Source: Pedococcus sp031456495 (GTDB lineage: Bacteria > Actinomycetota > Actinomycetes > Actinomycetales > Dermatophilaceae). From it: 64,000 nt of DNA. Shown in pieces: positions 8,803 to 17,819 of this stretch. The stretch spans positions 1,798,001 to 1,862,000 of the forward strand of contig NZ_JAVDUW010000001.1 in the NCBI RefSeq assembly GCF_031456495.1, in the 5' to 3' direction. The position numbers were made by a program, and so were the translations under genes. Numbering within the stretch: the stretch's first letter is position 1; every line of letters starts with the position of its first letter. Below the pieces are notes generated by a model that was not told the DNA's origin, ran no database searches, and saw only the letters and a program-made list of their open reading frames with translations.

Positions 8803-8904
8803 GGCCCGTGCAAGGGCCACATGTGAGCGCCGCCACAAGCAGTGCCACACCACCATGCCGCCAGACACCGGCGGGGACCCCGCCAGGGTGAAGAAGGAGT
8901 GCCT

Positions 8905-10104
8905 GTGAGCGACAACGCTGTCGCCGACGCCACCAGCGTCGACCATGAGGGCGACGTGATCGCCGAGCTGACCGCACCCGTGCCCGAGGTGGGTGACGGC
9001 GGGCCCGAGATGGTCCAGCTGCTCACCCCCGAGGGGCAGCGCGTGGAGAACACCGAGTACGACGAGTACGTCAAGGACCTCGGCGAGGAGGAGCTGCGCG
9101 GCTTCTACCGCGACCTGGTCCTCATCCGTCGGGTCGACGCCGAGGCGACCGCGCTCCAGCGCCAGGGCGAGCTGGGCATCTGGGCCTCGCTGCTCGGCCA
9201 GGAGGCCGCCCAGGTCGGCTCCGGTCGCGCCCTGCGCCCGCAGGACTACGCCTTCCCGACCTACCGCGAGCACGGCGTCGCCTGGTGCCGCGGGGTCGAC
9301 CCGCTCAACCTCCTCGGCCTCTTCCGCGGCGTCAACCACGGTGGCTGGGACCCGAACGAGAAGAACTTCCACCTCTACACGATCGTCATCGGCGCGCAGA
9401 CGCTGCACGCGACCGGGTACGCCATGGGCATCCAGCGCGACGGAGCCGTCGGCACCGGTGACGAGGACCGCGACGCGGCCGTCATCGCCTACTTCGGCGA
9501 CGGTGCGACCGCGCAGGGCGACGTCAACGAGTCGTTCGTCTACGCGGCCGTCAACAACGCCCCGGTGGTGTTCTTCTGCCAGAACAACCAGTGGGCCATC
9601 TCCGAGCCCAACGAGCGCCAGACCCGCATCCCGCTCTATCAGCGGGCGCGCGGCTTCGGCTTCCCCGGCGTCCGGGTGGACGGCAACGACGTCCTCGCCG
9701 TGTATGCCGTGACCAAGCAGGCGCTCGACGCCGCCCGCACCGGCCAGGGCCCCACCTTCATCGAGGCCTTCACCTACCGCATGGGTGCGCACACGACCTC
9801 CGACGACCCCACCAAGTACCGCGTCTCCGCCGAGGTGGAGGTGTGGAAGCACCGCGACCCGATCGAGCGGCTCAAGTCCTACCTCGTGCACGAGAAGAAG
9901 GCCGACCAGGCGTTCTTCGACGAGGTCGACCGCGAGGCCGACGAGCTCGCCGCCCACGTCCGCGAGGGCTGCCTGTCGATGGCCGACCCGACCGGCGACT
10001 CGATGTTCGACCACATCTACGTCGAGCCGCACCCGGTCGTCGAGGCCGAGCGCAAGGAGTTCGCCGCCTACCACGCCGGTTTCGCCGAGGAGGGAGGTCA
10101 CTGA
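8905..10104 (+). CDS. bkdA: 2-oxoacid dehydrogenase E1 component, alpha subunit (branched-chain or pyruvate type)
   Basis: A 399-residue thiamine-diphosphate enzyme subunit. The start is GTG 8905, five bases after AAGGAG. The ThDP-magnesium motif is GDGATAQGDVNES ... NNQWAIS, and YPTYREH-like (FPTYREHGVAW) and RMGAHTTSDDPTKY are phosphorylation-loop and active-site segments of the alpha subunit. With E1beta it decarboxylates a 2-oxoacid and passes the acyl group to E2. In actinobacteria pyruvate itself is normally handled by homodimeric AceE, so this alpha/beta type is best read as branched-chain 2-oxoacid dehydrogenase; automated annotation often calls it pdhA. The stop overlaps the next start by one base. 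E3 is not in the window. Confidence 0.92.
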   Translation: MSDNAVADATSVDHEGDVIAELTAPVPEVGDGGPEMVQLLTPEGQRVENTEYDEYVKDLGEEELRGFYRDLVLIRRVDAEATALQRQGELGIWASLLGQEAAQVGSGRALRPQDYAFPTYREHGVAWCRGVDPLNLLGLFRGVNHGGWDPNEKNFHLYTIVIGAQTLHATGYAMGIQRDGAVGTGDEDRDAAVIAYFGDGATAQGDVNESFVYAAVNNAPVVFFCQNNQWAISEPNERQTRIPLYQRARGFGFPGVRVDGNDVLAVYAVTKQALDAARTGQGPTFIEAFTYRMGAHTTSDDPTKYRVSAEVEVWKHRDPIERLKSYLVHEKKADQAFFDEVDREADELAAHVREGCLSMADPTGDSMFDHIYVEPHPVVEAERKEFAAYHAGFAEEGGH

Positions 10105-11078
10105 TGGGGACCATGACCATCGCCAAGGGCATCAACTCGGGGCTGCGCGCCGCCATGGAGCGCGACCCCAAGGTCGTCCTCATGGGTGAGGACATCGGCA
10201 AGCTCGGCGGCGTCTTCCGCGTGACCGAGGGCCTGCAGAAGGACTTCGGCGAGGACCGGGTCATCGACACCCCGCTCGCCGAGGCCGGCATCGTCGGCAC
10301 CGCGATCGGCATGGCCCTGCGCGGCTACCGGCCCGTCGTGGAGATCCAGTTCGACGGCTTCGTCTACCCGGCGTTCGACCACATCGTCAGCCAGGTCGCC
10401 AAGATGCGGGCCCGCTCGCTCGGCAAGGTCAAGCTGCCGATGGTCATCCGCATCCCCGTCGGCGGCGGCATCGGTGCCGTCGAGCACCACTCCGAGTCCA
10501 ACGAGGCGTACTTCGCGCACACCGCCGGCCTCAAGGTCGTCTGCTGCTCGAACGCCGAGGACGCCTACTGGATGATCCAGCAGGCCATCGAGACCGACGA
10601 CCCGGTGCTCTTCTACGAGCCCAAGCGCCGGTACTGGGACAAGGGCGAGGTCGCCGAGGACGGCGCCCCGCGCGAGCTGCTGCGCGCCAACGTCGTCCGT
10701 GAGGGCACCGACGCGACGCTCATCGCGTACGGCCCCATGGTCAAGACCTGTCTGCAGGCCGCCGAGGCCGCCGCGGCGGAGGGCAAGGACCTCGAGGTCA
10801 TCGACCTGCGCTCGCTGTCCCCGCTGGACGTCCCCGCGCTGACCGAGTCGGTCCGCAAGACCGGCCGGGCGATCGTCGTCCACGAGGCGTCGACCTTCCT
10901 CGGCATGGGCGCGGAGATCGCCGCGACCCTGCAGCAGGAGTGCTTCTACTCTCTCGAGGCCCCGGTGATGCGGGTCGGCGGCTACAACCTGCCGTACCCG
11001 CCCAGCAAGCTCGAGGAGGAGTTCCTCCCCGACCTCGACCGGGTGCTCGACGCCGTCGACCGCTCGCTGGCCTTCTGA
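10104..11078 (+). CDS. bkdB: 2-oxoacid dehydrogenase E1 component, beta subunit
   Basis: A 324-residue subunit that pairs with the alpha chain just upstream; start ATG overlaps the preceding TGA (TGATG), implying translational coupling and equal subunit dosage. MGEDIGKLGGVFRVTEGL at the N-terminus, the IDTPLAEAGIVGTAIGMAL block and the GGGIGAVEHHSESNEAYFAH segment are typical of the transketolase-like beta subunit, including the His that protonates intermediates. The C-terminal domain (VIDLRSLSPLDVPALTESV, VHEASTFLGMGAEI) is the usual transketolase C-domain. Cytoplasmic. Confidence 0.93.
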   Translation: MGTMTIAKGINSGLRAAMERDPKVVLMGEDIGKLGGVFRVTEGLQKDFGEDRVIDTPLAEAGIVGTAIGMALRGYRPVVEIQFDGFVYPAFDHIVSQVAKMRARSLGKVKLPMVIRIPVGGGIGAVEHHSESNEAYFAHTAGLKVVCCSNAEDAYWMIQQAIETDDPVLFYEPKRRYWDKGEVAEDGAPRELLRANVVREGTDATLIAYGPMVKTCLQAAEAAAAEGKDLEVIDLRSLSPLDVPALTESVRKTGRAIVVHEASTFLGMGAEIAATLQQECFYSLEAPVMRVGGYNLPYPPSKLEEEFLPDLDRVLDAVDRSLAF

Positions 11079-11095
11079 GAGGGGCGCGCACACCC

Positions 11096-12664
11096 ATGTC
11101 CGTTCGTGAGTTCAAGCTTCCCGACCCCGGCGAGGGCCTGACCGAGGCCGAGATCGTCACCTGGAACGTCAAGGTCGGCGACACGGTCAAGGTCAACGAC
11201 ATCGTCGTCGAGATCGAGACCGCCAAGTCCCTGGTCGAGCTGCCCGTGCCGTTCGCCGGCACGGTCACCGCCCTGCTGGTCGAGGAGGGCTCGACCGTCG
11301 AGGTCGGCACGCCGATCATCGCCGTCGACACCGCCGGCGGCGCCGGTGCCGGTGCCCCGACGTCGGTGCAGGACGCCCCCGCCGAGGGCCCGGTCGAGCC
11401 GGGTCTCGAGGGCAGCCCCGCACCGAAGCTCGCCGCCGAGGTCGCCGCCGCGCAGGCCGAGGAGGAGATCGAGGAGGGCAAGATCGGCGGGACGACGTCC
11501 ACCGGTCGCACGGCTGTCCTCGTCGGCTACGGCGTCAAGCAGACCGAGGCCAAGCGCCGCCCGCGCAAGCCCGGTGCAGGCGCTCCCGCGCCGGCCGACG
11601 GCGCGACCGCCGCGCCTGCCGCGGCCGTGCCCGCGGCGTCACCGGCCGCCCCGGCTGCCGCGGTCGCGACGGCTGCGGTGCCCGCTGCCCGGGCCGGTGG
11701 CGCCCGCGCGCTGGCCAAGCCGCCGGTGCGCAAGTACGCCAAGGACCTCGGCGTCGACCTGGCCTCCGTGGCCGGGTCGGGCGAGGGCGGCATCATCACC
11801 CGCGCCGACGTCGACGCCCACGCCTCGGGTGCCACGACCGGTGTCCCGGCGACCGCTCCTGCCGCCGGTGGCGGCAGCGAGGCCGGCGCGGCGGCGGCGG
11901 AAGCAGGCCAGGCGGCATACACGGCTCCGGTCTTCGCCCGCACGGGCGAGCGGGAGACGCGCATCCCGATCAAGGGCGTCCGCAAGATGACCGCGCAGGC
12001 CATGGTGGGCAGCGCGTTCACCGCACCGCACGTCACCGAGTGGGTCACCGTCGACGCGACCGCCACGATGGAGCTCGTCGAGCGGCTCAAGAAGGACCGC
12101 GAGTTCAAGGACGTCAAGGTCACGCCGCTGCTGGTGCTGGCCAAGGCGATGGCGATCGCGATCCGCCGCCACCCGGAGATCAACGCGACGTGGGACGAGG
12201 CCGCGCAGGAGATCGTGGTCAAGCACTACGTCAACCTGGGCATCGCCGCCGCGACGCCGCGCGGCCTGATCGTCCCGAACATCAAGGACGCCGACCAGAT
12301 GTCGATGCGGCAGCTGGCCGAGGCGATCGGGGCCCTCACCGCCACGGCGCGCGAGGGTCGCACCCAGCCGGCCGAGATGTCGGGCGGGACGATCACGATC
12401 ACCAACGTGGGCGTCTTCGGGGTCGACACCGGCACGCCGATCATCAACCCCGGCGAGTCGGCGATCCTGGCGTTCGGTGCCATCCGCCGCCAGCCGTGGG
12501 TCGTCACCGCCGAGGACGGCACCGAGACGATCGAGCCGCGCTGGGTCACCCAGCTGGCGCTGTCGTTCGACCACCGCCTGGTCGACGGCGAGCTCGGCAG
12601 CAAGTTCATCGCCGACGTCGGCGCGATCCTCGCCGACCCGGCCCGTGGGCTCGTCTGGGGCTGA
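11096..12664 (+). CDS. bkdC: 2-oxoacid dehydrogenase E2 component (dihydrolipoamide acyltransferase)
   Basis: A 522-residue multidomain protein, 17 bp after E1beta. Residues 1-80 are a lipoyl domain with the lipoylated Lys in EIETAKSLVEL. A long Ala/Pro linker and a second Ala/Pro stretch flank a peripheral-subunit-binding domain (KPPVRKYAKDLGVDLASV, roughly residues 205-245). The catalytic domain occupies the last ~230 residues; FDHRLVDG carries the active-site His and Asp. It transfers the acyl group to CoA and forms the core of the complex. A single lipoyl domain is usual for branched-chain E2. The gene ends 37 bp before an 18-bp stem hairpin, which closes the operon. Confidence 0.93.
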   Translation: MSVREFKLPDPGEGLTEAEIVTWNVKVGDTVKVNDIVVEIETAKSLVELPVPFAGTVTALLVEEGSTVEVGTPIIAVDTAGGAGAGAPTSVQDAPAEGPVEPGLEGSPAPKLAAEVAAAQAEEEIEEGKIGGTTSTGRTAVLVGYGVKQTEAKRRPRKPGAGAPAPADGATAAPAAAVPAASPAAPAAAVATAAVPAARAGGARALAKPPVRKYAKDLGVDLASVAGSGEGGIITRADVDAHASGATTGVPATAPAAGGGSEAGAAAAEAGQAAYTAPVFARTGERETRIPIKGVRKMTAQAMVGSAFTAPHVTEWVTVDATATMELVERLKKDREFKDVKVTPLLVLAKAMAIAIRRHPEINATWDEAAQEIVVKHYVNLGIAAATPRGLIVPNIKDADQMSMRQLAEAIGALTATAREGRTQPAEMSGGTITITNVGVFGVDTGTPIINPGESAILAFGAIRRQPWVVTAEDGTETIEPRWVTQLALSFDHRLVDGELGSKFIADVGAILADPARGLVWG

Positions 12665-12700
12665 CCCGTACGAGGAACCCCGGCGGGACGATCCCGCATG

Positions 12701-12740
12701 ACGAAGGCCCCGCCGCTCCGGAGAGCGGCGGGGCCTTCGT
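12701..12740. terminator. Strong bidirectional hairpin terminator
   Basis: A perfect 18-bp stem (12701-12718 with 12723-12740) around the loop CGGA lies between the E2 gene and the convergent exporter gene, whose stop is at 12772. No long T-run follows on either strand, as usual in high-G+C actinobacteria. Confidence 0.85.
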
Positions 12741-12771
12741 CGTGTGCGGGCCGTCCGGAGGACCGAGGCCC

Positions 12772-14469
12772 TCAGTGACCCATCGCCGGGGGTGCGGCCG
12801 CCGCGCGCTCGGCGTCGGCCTTGTCGGAGGCTCCCCGCTCGGAGTACGCCGACCCGCCGCGCAGCTCGACGTGCGGCAGGAACAGCATGACGAGGAAGCC
12901 GATGACCATGACGCCGGACCCGACTAGGAAGACCAGGTCCATCGAGTCCGAGAAGCCCTGGAGGAACGGCTTGGCGAGCCGGGCGTCGAGCGAGTTCAGG
13001 AACGAGGAGTCCTTGAGGACGCCGGTCCCGGAGGCGCTGCCGCCGGAGGCCTGGGCCGCCTGCATCTGCTTGGCGAACGCCGCGTTGGCCGGGTCCTTGA
13101 GCGCGGCCTGGAACTCCGGCGTCGGGACGGCCTTCTGCAGCGCGGAGGCGATCTTGTCGCCGACCGTCGAGAACAGGATCGACAGGAAGACCGCGGTACC
13201 GAGCGTGCCGCCGATCTGGCGGGTGAAGGTGGCCGAGGAGGTGGCGACACCGATCATCCGGGGCGACACGGCGTTCTGGACGGCGAGGGTGAGCGGCTGG
13301 AAGTTGAAGCCGAGCCCGAGGCCGAAGAACACCATCACGATCATCGTCTGCCACAGCGGGGTGTCCGCGTGGACGTAGTGGAAGACGAACAGCGACACCG
13401 TCAGCAGCGCGGCACCCATGATCGGGAACCGCCGGTAGCGGCCGGTGCGGCTGATGATCTGCCCGGACAGGATCGAGCCGAACATGATGCCGAGCGTCAG
13501 CGGCAGCAGGAGCAGGCCGGCCTTGGTGGGCGAGGCGCCCTTGACGATCTGCAGGTAGAGCGGCAGGCACGCGAGGCCGCCGAACATGGCCATGCCGATG
13601 AGGACCGACGCCCCGGAGGCGACGGCGACCGTGCGGTTGGTGAACAACGTCAGGGGCAGCAGCGCCTCGTCCTTCATGGCCCGCTCGACCAGGAGGAACG
13701 CCACGATCCCGAGGCCGCCGACGACGAAGCAGGCGATCGAGCGACCCGAGGCCCAGCCCCAGTCACGGCCCTGCTCGGCGACGAGCAGCAGCGGCACGAG
13801 GCCGACCGACAGCGTGACCGCGCCCCACCAGTCGATGCGGTGGTCGAGGCGGGTGTGGTTGAGGTGCAGGGTGCGGGCGACGACGAGCAGGGCGGCGATG
13901 CCGATCGGCACGTTGACGAGGAAGACCCAGCGCCAGCCGGAGATGCCGAGCAGGGTGGTCTGGCCGGCGAAGAACCCGCCGATGACCGGGCCGAGGACGC
14001 TCGAGGTGCCGAAGACGGCGAGGAAGTAGCCCTGGTACTTGGCGCGCTCCCGCGGCGGGACGATGTCGCCGATGATGGCCAGCGCCAGCGAGAAGAGGCC
14101 GCCGGCGCCGAGTCCCTGCACCGCGCGGTAGAACGCGAGCTGGAGCATCGACTGCGAGAGGGTGCACAGCACCGAGCCGATGACGAAGATCGTGATTGCG
14201 GCCGAGAAGAACTTCTTGCGGCCGTAGATGTCGGAGAGCTTGCCGTACAGCGGCGTGACGATCGTCGACGTGATCAGGTATGCCGTGGTGGCCCAGGCCT
14301 GCTGGTCCAGGCCCTTGAGGTCGTCGGCGATGGTCCGGATCGCCGTGGCGACGATGGTCTGGTCGAGGGCGGCGAGGAACATGCCCATCATCAGGCCGAC
14401 GAGGATCGTGACGATCTGCCGGTGGGAGAGGGCGCCGTTGTCCGGCGGTGTGGTGGCGGTTGCTGCCAT
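12772..14469 (-). CDS. MFS multidrug exporter, DHA2/EmrB family (14 TM)
   Basis: A 565-residue membrane protein with about 14 hydrophobic helices. MFLAALDQTIVATAIRTI in helix 1 is the DHA2 signature (motif D1), PLYGKLSDIYGRKK is MFS motif A, and YRAVQGLGAGG is motif C-like/antiporter region. These export drugs or toxic compounds by proton antiport. A ~60-residue extracytoplasmic loop lies near the C-terminus (ALQKAVPTPEFQAAL...), usual for this family. The marR gene lies 5 bp upstream on the same strand, so the two form an operon controlled by the palindrome at 14985-15013. The inducer cannot be predicted. Confidence 0.92.
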   Translation of the reverse strand: MAATATTPPDNGALSHRQIVTILVGLMMGMFLAALDQTIVATAIRTIADDLKGLDQQAWATTAYLITSTIVTPLYGKLSDIYGRKKFFSAAITIFVIGSVLCTLSQSMLQLAFYRAVQGLGAGGLFSLALAIIGDIVPPRERAKYQGYFLAVFGTSSVLGPVIGGFFAGQTTLLGISGWRWVFLVNVPIGIAALLVVARTLHLNHTRLDHRIDWWGAVTLSVGLVPLLLVAEQGRDWGWASGRSIACFVVGGLGIVAFLLVERAMKDEALLPLTLFTNRTVAVASGASVLIGMAMFGGLACLPLYLQIVKGASPTKAGLLLLPLTLGIMFGSILSGQIISRTGRYRRFPIMGAALLTVSLFVFHYVHADTPLWQTMIVMVFFGLGLGFNFQPLTLAVQNAVSPRMIGVATSSATFTRQIGGTLGTAVFLSILFSTVGDKIASALQKAVPTPEFQAALKDPANAAFAKQMQAAQASGGSASGTGVLKDSSFLNSLDARLAKPFLQGFSDSMDLVFLVGSGVMVIGFLVMLFLPHVELRGGSAYSERGASDKADAERAAAAPPAMGH

Positions 14470-14474
14470 GGGTG

Positions 14475-14969
14475 TCAGTGCTCCGTGGTGGACGTGGTGG
14501 ACGTGGGTGAGGAGAGGTGCGACCGCTCGAGGGCGGCGGTGAAGCGCTCCAGGTGGTCGGCGAAGTCGCTGGCCTCCTGGGCGGTCCAGCCCTCGAGCAG
14601 CTGCTCGAACCAGGTGCTGCGCTGCTCCTGGATCCGGGCGAGCAGGTCGTGCCCGGCGGGGCTGAGCCGCACCACCTGCGCCCGGCCGTCCTCCGGGTCG
14701 CTGACCTTCTCGAGAAGGCCGTGGCTGACCAGGCTGCTCACCTGGCGGCTGGTGGTGGAGATGTCCGAGTGCACGCACTCGGCGAGCGCCGAGACGCGGC
14801 GCTCCTCGTGGGCGAGGTTGAACAGGACCGGGTAGGCCATGGTGTCCACCGCCGGGTGCAGCCGTGGGGCGTGCTGGCGGACGGCCTTGAGCAGCTTGAC
14901 CAGGCGGACCAGGTCGAGGCTGACCCGCTCGGTCGTGGCCCGGTCGAGTCGATGGGCAGGGGTCGTCAT
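14475..14969 (-). CDS. MarR-family transcriptional regulator of the adjacent exporter
   Basis: A 164-residue winged-helix protein. The HTH region (VSALAECVHSDISTTSRQVSSLVSHGLLEKVSD, about residues 58-92) and the following wing (DGRAQVVRLSPAGHDLL) are classic MarR. Its ATG is at 14969; a perfect 10-bp inverted repeat begins 15 bp upstream, so autorepression of the marR-exporter operon is likely, relieved by a ligand that the exporter removes. The tail ends in a short Ser/Thr run. A spacing of 5 bp to the exporter start supports co-translation. Confidence 0.92.
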   Translation of the reverse strand: MTTPAHRLDRATTERVSLDLVRLVKLLKAVRQHAPRLHPAVDTMAYPVLFNLAHEERRVSALAECVHSDISTTSRQVSSLVSHGLLEKVSDPEDGRAQVVRLSPAGHDLLARIQEQRSTWFEQLLEGWTAQEASDFADHLERFTAALERSHLSSPTSTTSTTEH

Positions 14970-14984
14970 CGGAACCTTCGTCGA

Positions 14985-15013
14985 GGATACTTGTTTGCGG
15001 CATACAAGTATCC
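14985..15013. promoter_or_regulatory. Operator palindrome of the marR-exporter operon
   Basis: GGATACTTGT (14985-14994) and its exact complement ACAAGTATCC (15004-15013) are separated by nine bases. The arms are A+T-rich in a 73% G+C background, lie 15 bp before the marR start and fit a MarR dimer footprint. One copy of the window-wide heptamer GGCATAC falls across the spacer and right arm. Confidence 0.8.
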
Positions 15014-15038
15014 GCCACCGGGGCGGCACCCGCAAAAC

Positions 15039-15062
15039 GGGGTCAGCCGTTCGGCCGACCCC
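15039..15062 (-). terminator. Hairpin terminator after the MDMPI-like gene
   Basis: GGGGTC-A-GCCG-TT-CGGC-C-GACCCC forms a 10-bp stem with one mismatch, 14 bp past the stop of the minus-strand gene at 15076. Confidence 0.55.
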
Positions 15063-15075
15063 GGCGCGCGACCCC

Positions 15076-15798
15076 TCAGGAGGTGAGGGTGAGGTTCTCC
15101 AGCACGCGCCTGGCCACGTCCTCGTCGCCGTGCGCCGTGTAGTGGATCTCGTCCACGGCGCCCCGGCCGGCGCAGCGCCGGGTGACGGCGTCGGTCGACA
15201 GCGTGATGGTGGTGAAGACGTCCTGCGGGTCGCCGTCGTGGGCCACCCCGGAGAACAGCGGGATGCCGCGTGCCTGGCCGTCCTCGCCGGCGTCCACCCA
15301 CACCCCCGCGCGTCCCAGCACGGGCCCGGTCACCTCGAGGATGACGACGTTGCCGGGCGGTATGCCGGCCCGCTCGGCGACCAGCTCCGGCAGGCGGCCG
15401 AAGAGCTCCTCCATGACGATGGCGGCGGCGGGCGAGTCGAGGTCGCCGGGCCGGCCGAGGGCCTGGCGGATGTCCTGCTCGGCCACCCAGGCGGCGATGG
15501 TGTCCCGGCGCAGGGCGGCGACGGCGTCCGGGTCCTCGGTGAGGCCGCGCACCCGGCGCTCGGCGACCAGCTCCAGCTCGGAGACGAGCTTCGGCGCGCT
15601 CACCCCCGCGCGGTGCGCCGGGTCGCCTGCGACGACGTGCGCGATCTCGTCGCGCACCGTCCATCCCTCGCGCGCGGTGGGTCGGGAGAAGTCCTCGTCC
15701 CGGCAGCTGCGGCCGAGGTCGACCACGGCCTGCGTCGTCTGCTCGTACGCTGCGACGAGGCCGGCGAGGTCCTCAGGGGCTGCCGGGTGGAGAGGCAT
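15076..15798 (-). CDS. Mycothiol-dependent maleylpyruvate isomerase-like (DinB-fold) protein
   Basis: A 240-residue protein. GWTVRDEIAHVVAGD (about residues 45-59) matches the metal-binding N-terminal four-helix motif of the MDMPI/DinB superfamily, where the His and further acidic/His residues hold a divalent metal. Known members use mycothiol, the actinobacterial thiol, for isomerisation or S-transfer. The C-terminal ~100 residues are a small alpha/beta (SCP2-like) domain (VFTTITLSTDAVTRRCAGR). The substrate is unknown; no gentisate pathway genes are nearby. A CopD/CtaG gene starts divergently 26 bp away, so the two probably share a control region. Confidence 0.75.
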   Translation of the reverse strand: MPLHPAAPEDLAGLVAAYEQTTQAVVDLGRSCRDEDFSRPTAREGWTVRDEIAHVVAGDPAHRAGVSAPKLVSELELVAERRVRGLTEDPDAVAALRRDTIAAWVAEQDIRQALGRPGDLDSPAAAIVMEELFGRLPELVAERAGIPPGNVVILEVTGPVLGRAGVWVDAGEDGQARGIPLFSGVAHDGDPQDVFTTITLSTDAVTRRCAGRGAVDEIHYTAHGDEDVARRVLENLTLTS

Positions 15799-15824
15799 GA
15801 CCCCACCCTACTTAGGCTGTCGTC

Positions 15825-17819
15825 ATGAGCACGTCCGTGTCCGCGCCCGCCCGGCTGCCCACGCGCCTGCCGCTGTGGGTCCTGGTGGTGGCCGGCCTCG
15901 TGGCCGCCCCCCTCGCGGCGATCGTGGGACAGGCCGCCGCCGCCCCCGTGGTCTCCGACCCGGGGGCCGTCGTGCGCTGGGGTGTCGTCTATGCCCGCGT
16001 CGTCCACGACGTGGCCGCGTCGGCGACCGTGGGCCTGCTGCTCAACGCGGCGTTCCTCGTGCCCGAGACGACCCGCACCCGGCGCCGCGAGACCGCCACC
16101 CGGCTGGCCGGCGTGGCCGCGGCCCTCTGGGCGCTGGCGGCGGTGGCCGGCGCGCTGCTCACCATGGCCGACTCGATCGGCACGCCCCTCACCGACCCGG
16201 GCTTCCCGCAGCAGTTCACGACGTTCGCCTGGGAGTTCCTGCCCGTGCGGGTCGAGCTGATCACCGCCGGGGTCGCGCTGGTCGTGTGCGTGGGGGCGTT
16301 CGTCGCGACGAGCCGGGCGACGATAGCGTGGCTGTTCGCCCTCGCGGTCGGCGGGCTGCTGCCGCTGGCGCTCGCCGGCCACGCCGCCGGGGCCACCGAC
16401 CACTCCACCGCCGTCAACTCCCTCGCCGTGCACCTCGTCGCCGCCACGCTCTGGGTGGGCGGGCTGCTCGGGCTCGCCGTGCTGCGGCCCCTGCTCGGTC
16501 GCGACCTGGCCGCCGCGGCCACGCGGTTCTCCGCGGTGGCCCTGTGGTGCTTCGTGGCCGTCGCGCTCTCCGGCGTCCAGAACGCCTACCTGCGTGTGGG
16601 TGACCTCGGAAACCTCGGCACGCGCTACGGCGCCCTCGTCCTCGTCAAGACCCTGGCGCTCGTGCTCCTGGGCGTGGCGGGCTGGCGGCACCGCCGGGCC
16701 CTGCTGCCCCGGCTCGCCGGCGAGGGCTCGACGGCTGCCTTCGTCCGGCTCGTCCTCGCCGAGCTGGTCGTGATGGGGATCGCGTTCGGCACGGCGGTCG
16801 CGCTGTCCCGCTCGGCACCTCCCGTCCCCGACGCGGTGGTCCCCGCCGCCAGCCGGTCCTTCATCCTCACCGGCTACCCCGAGCCCGCCGCGCTGACCGG
16901 GGCCTCGTGGGTCACCGCCTGGAGCACCGAGTGGATCTGGGTCGCCCTGGCGGTGCTCGCGGTCGGCCTCTACCTCGCCGGCGTGGTGCGGCTGCGCCGC
17001 CGCGGCGACGCCTGGCCGGTTCACCGCACCATCCTGTGGGTGCTCGGCTGGGTCGTGTTCGTGTATGCCGTGTGCGGCGCCCCCGGCGTGTACGGCCGCG
17101 TGCTCTTCTCGATGCACATGGTGATGCACATGGTCGTCGCGATGCTGGTGCCGCTGCTGCTCGTGCCCGGCGCGCCGATCCTGCTGGCGCTGCGCACCCT
17201 CCCCGCCCGGCGCGACAAGACCTGGGGCCCGCGCGAGCTGCTGCTCCAGGTCGTGCACTCCCGCGCGATGCGGGTGCTGTCCAACCCCGTGGTGGCCGCC
17301 GCCCTCTTCTTCTTCAGCCTCGCGATCTTCTACTACTCGCCGCTGTTCGAGCTGGCCCTGCGCACCCACACCGGGCACGTGCTGATGCTGCTGCACTTCC
17401 TGCTCACCGGGTACCTGTTCGTCTGGGTGCTCGTCGGCGTCGACCCGGGCCCGAGGAAGTGGCCGCCGCTGATGCTGCTCGTCGTGCTGTTCGCGACGAT
17501 GAGCTTCCACGCGTTCTTCGGCGTCGTGATGACGAGCAGCACCACCGTCCTGGCGCCGGACTTCTTCGAGACCCTCAAGCTGCCGTGGATGGCCGACCCG
17601 CTGGGAGACCAGCACCGCGCCGGGGCCATCGCCTGGGGCATCGGCGAGGTCCCGACCGTGGCGCTCACGCTCATGGTGGCCATCGCCTGGGTGCGGTCGG
17701 ACCGTGCCGAGAGCCGTCGCCGCGACCGGCAGGCAGACCGCGACGGGGACGCCGAGCTCGCGGCGTACAACGCGCACCTCGCGGAGCTGCGCGAGCGTGG
17801 ACGAGGAGGTTCGCGATGA
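15825..17819 (+). CDS. Fused copper-resistance CopD / cytochrome oxidase assembly CtaG membrane protein
   Basis: A 664-residue polytopic membrane protein. The N-terminal ~350 residues, with about nine helices and a GHAAGATDHSTAVNSLAVHLVAATLWVGGL segment rich in His/Met-type copper ligands, match CopD. The C-terminal half (SMHMVMHMVVAMLVPLLLVPGAPI; RTHTGHVLMLLHFLLTGYLFVWVLVGVDPG) matches the CtaG/caa3 assembly family with conserved His and Met. Such fusions are common in actinobacteria and serve copper uptake and delivery to cytochrome c oxidase. The stop overlaps the next start by 4 bp (ATGA). Confidence 0.9.
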   Translation: MSTSVSAPARLPTRLPLWVLVVAGLVAAPLAAIVGQAAAAPVVSDPGAVVRWGVVYARVVHDVAASATVGLLLNAAFLVPETTRTRRRETATRLAGVAAALWALAAVAGALLTMADSIGTPLTDPGFPQQFTTFAWEFLPVRVELITAGVALVVCVGAFVATSRATIAWLFALAVGGLLPLALAGHAAGATDHSTAVNSLAVHLVAATLWVGGLLGLAVLRPLLGRDLAAAATRFSAVALWCFVAVALSGVQNAYLRVGDLGNLGTRYGALVLVKTLALVLLGVAGWRHRRALLPRLAGEGSTAAFVRLVLAELVVMGIAFGTAVALSRSAPPVPDAVVPAASRSFILTGYPEPAALTGASWVTAWSTEWIWVALAVLAVGLYLAGVVRLRRRGDAWPVHRTILWVLGWVVFVYAVCGAPGVYGRVLFSMHMVMHMVVAMLVPLLLVPGAPILLALRTLPARRDKTWGPRELLLQVVHSRAMRVLSNPVVAAALFFFSLAIFYYSPLFELALRTHTGHVLMLLHFLLTGYLFVWVLVGVDPGPRKWPPLMLLVVLFATMSFHAFFGVVMTSSTTVLAPDFFETLKLPWMADPLGDQHRAGAIAWGIGEVPTVALTLMVAIAWVRSDRAESRRRDRQADRDGDAELAAYNAHLAELRERGRGGSR

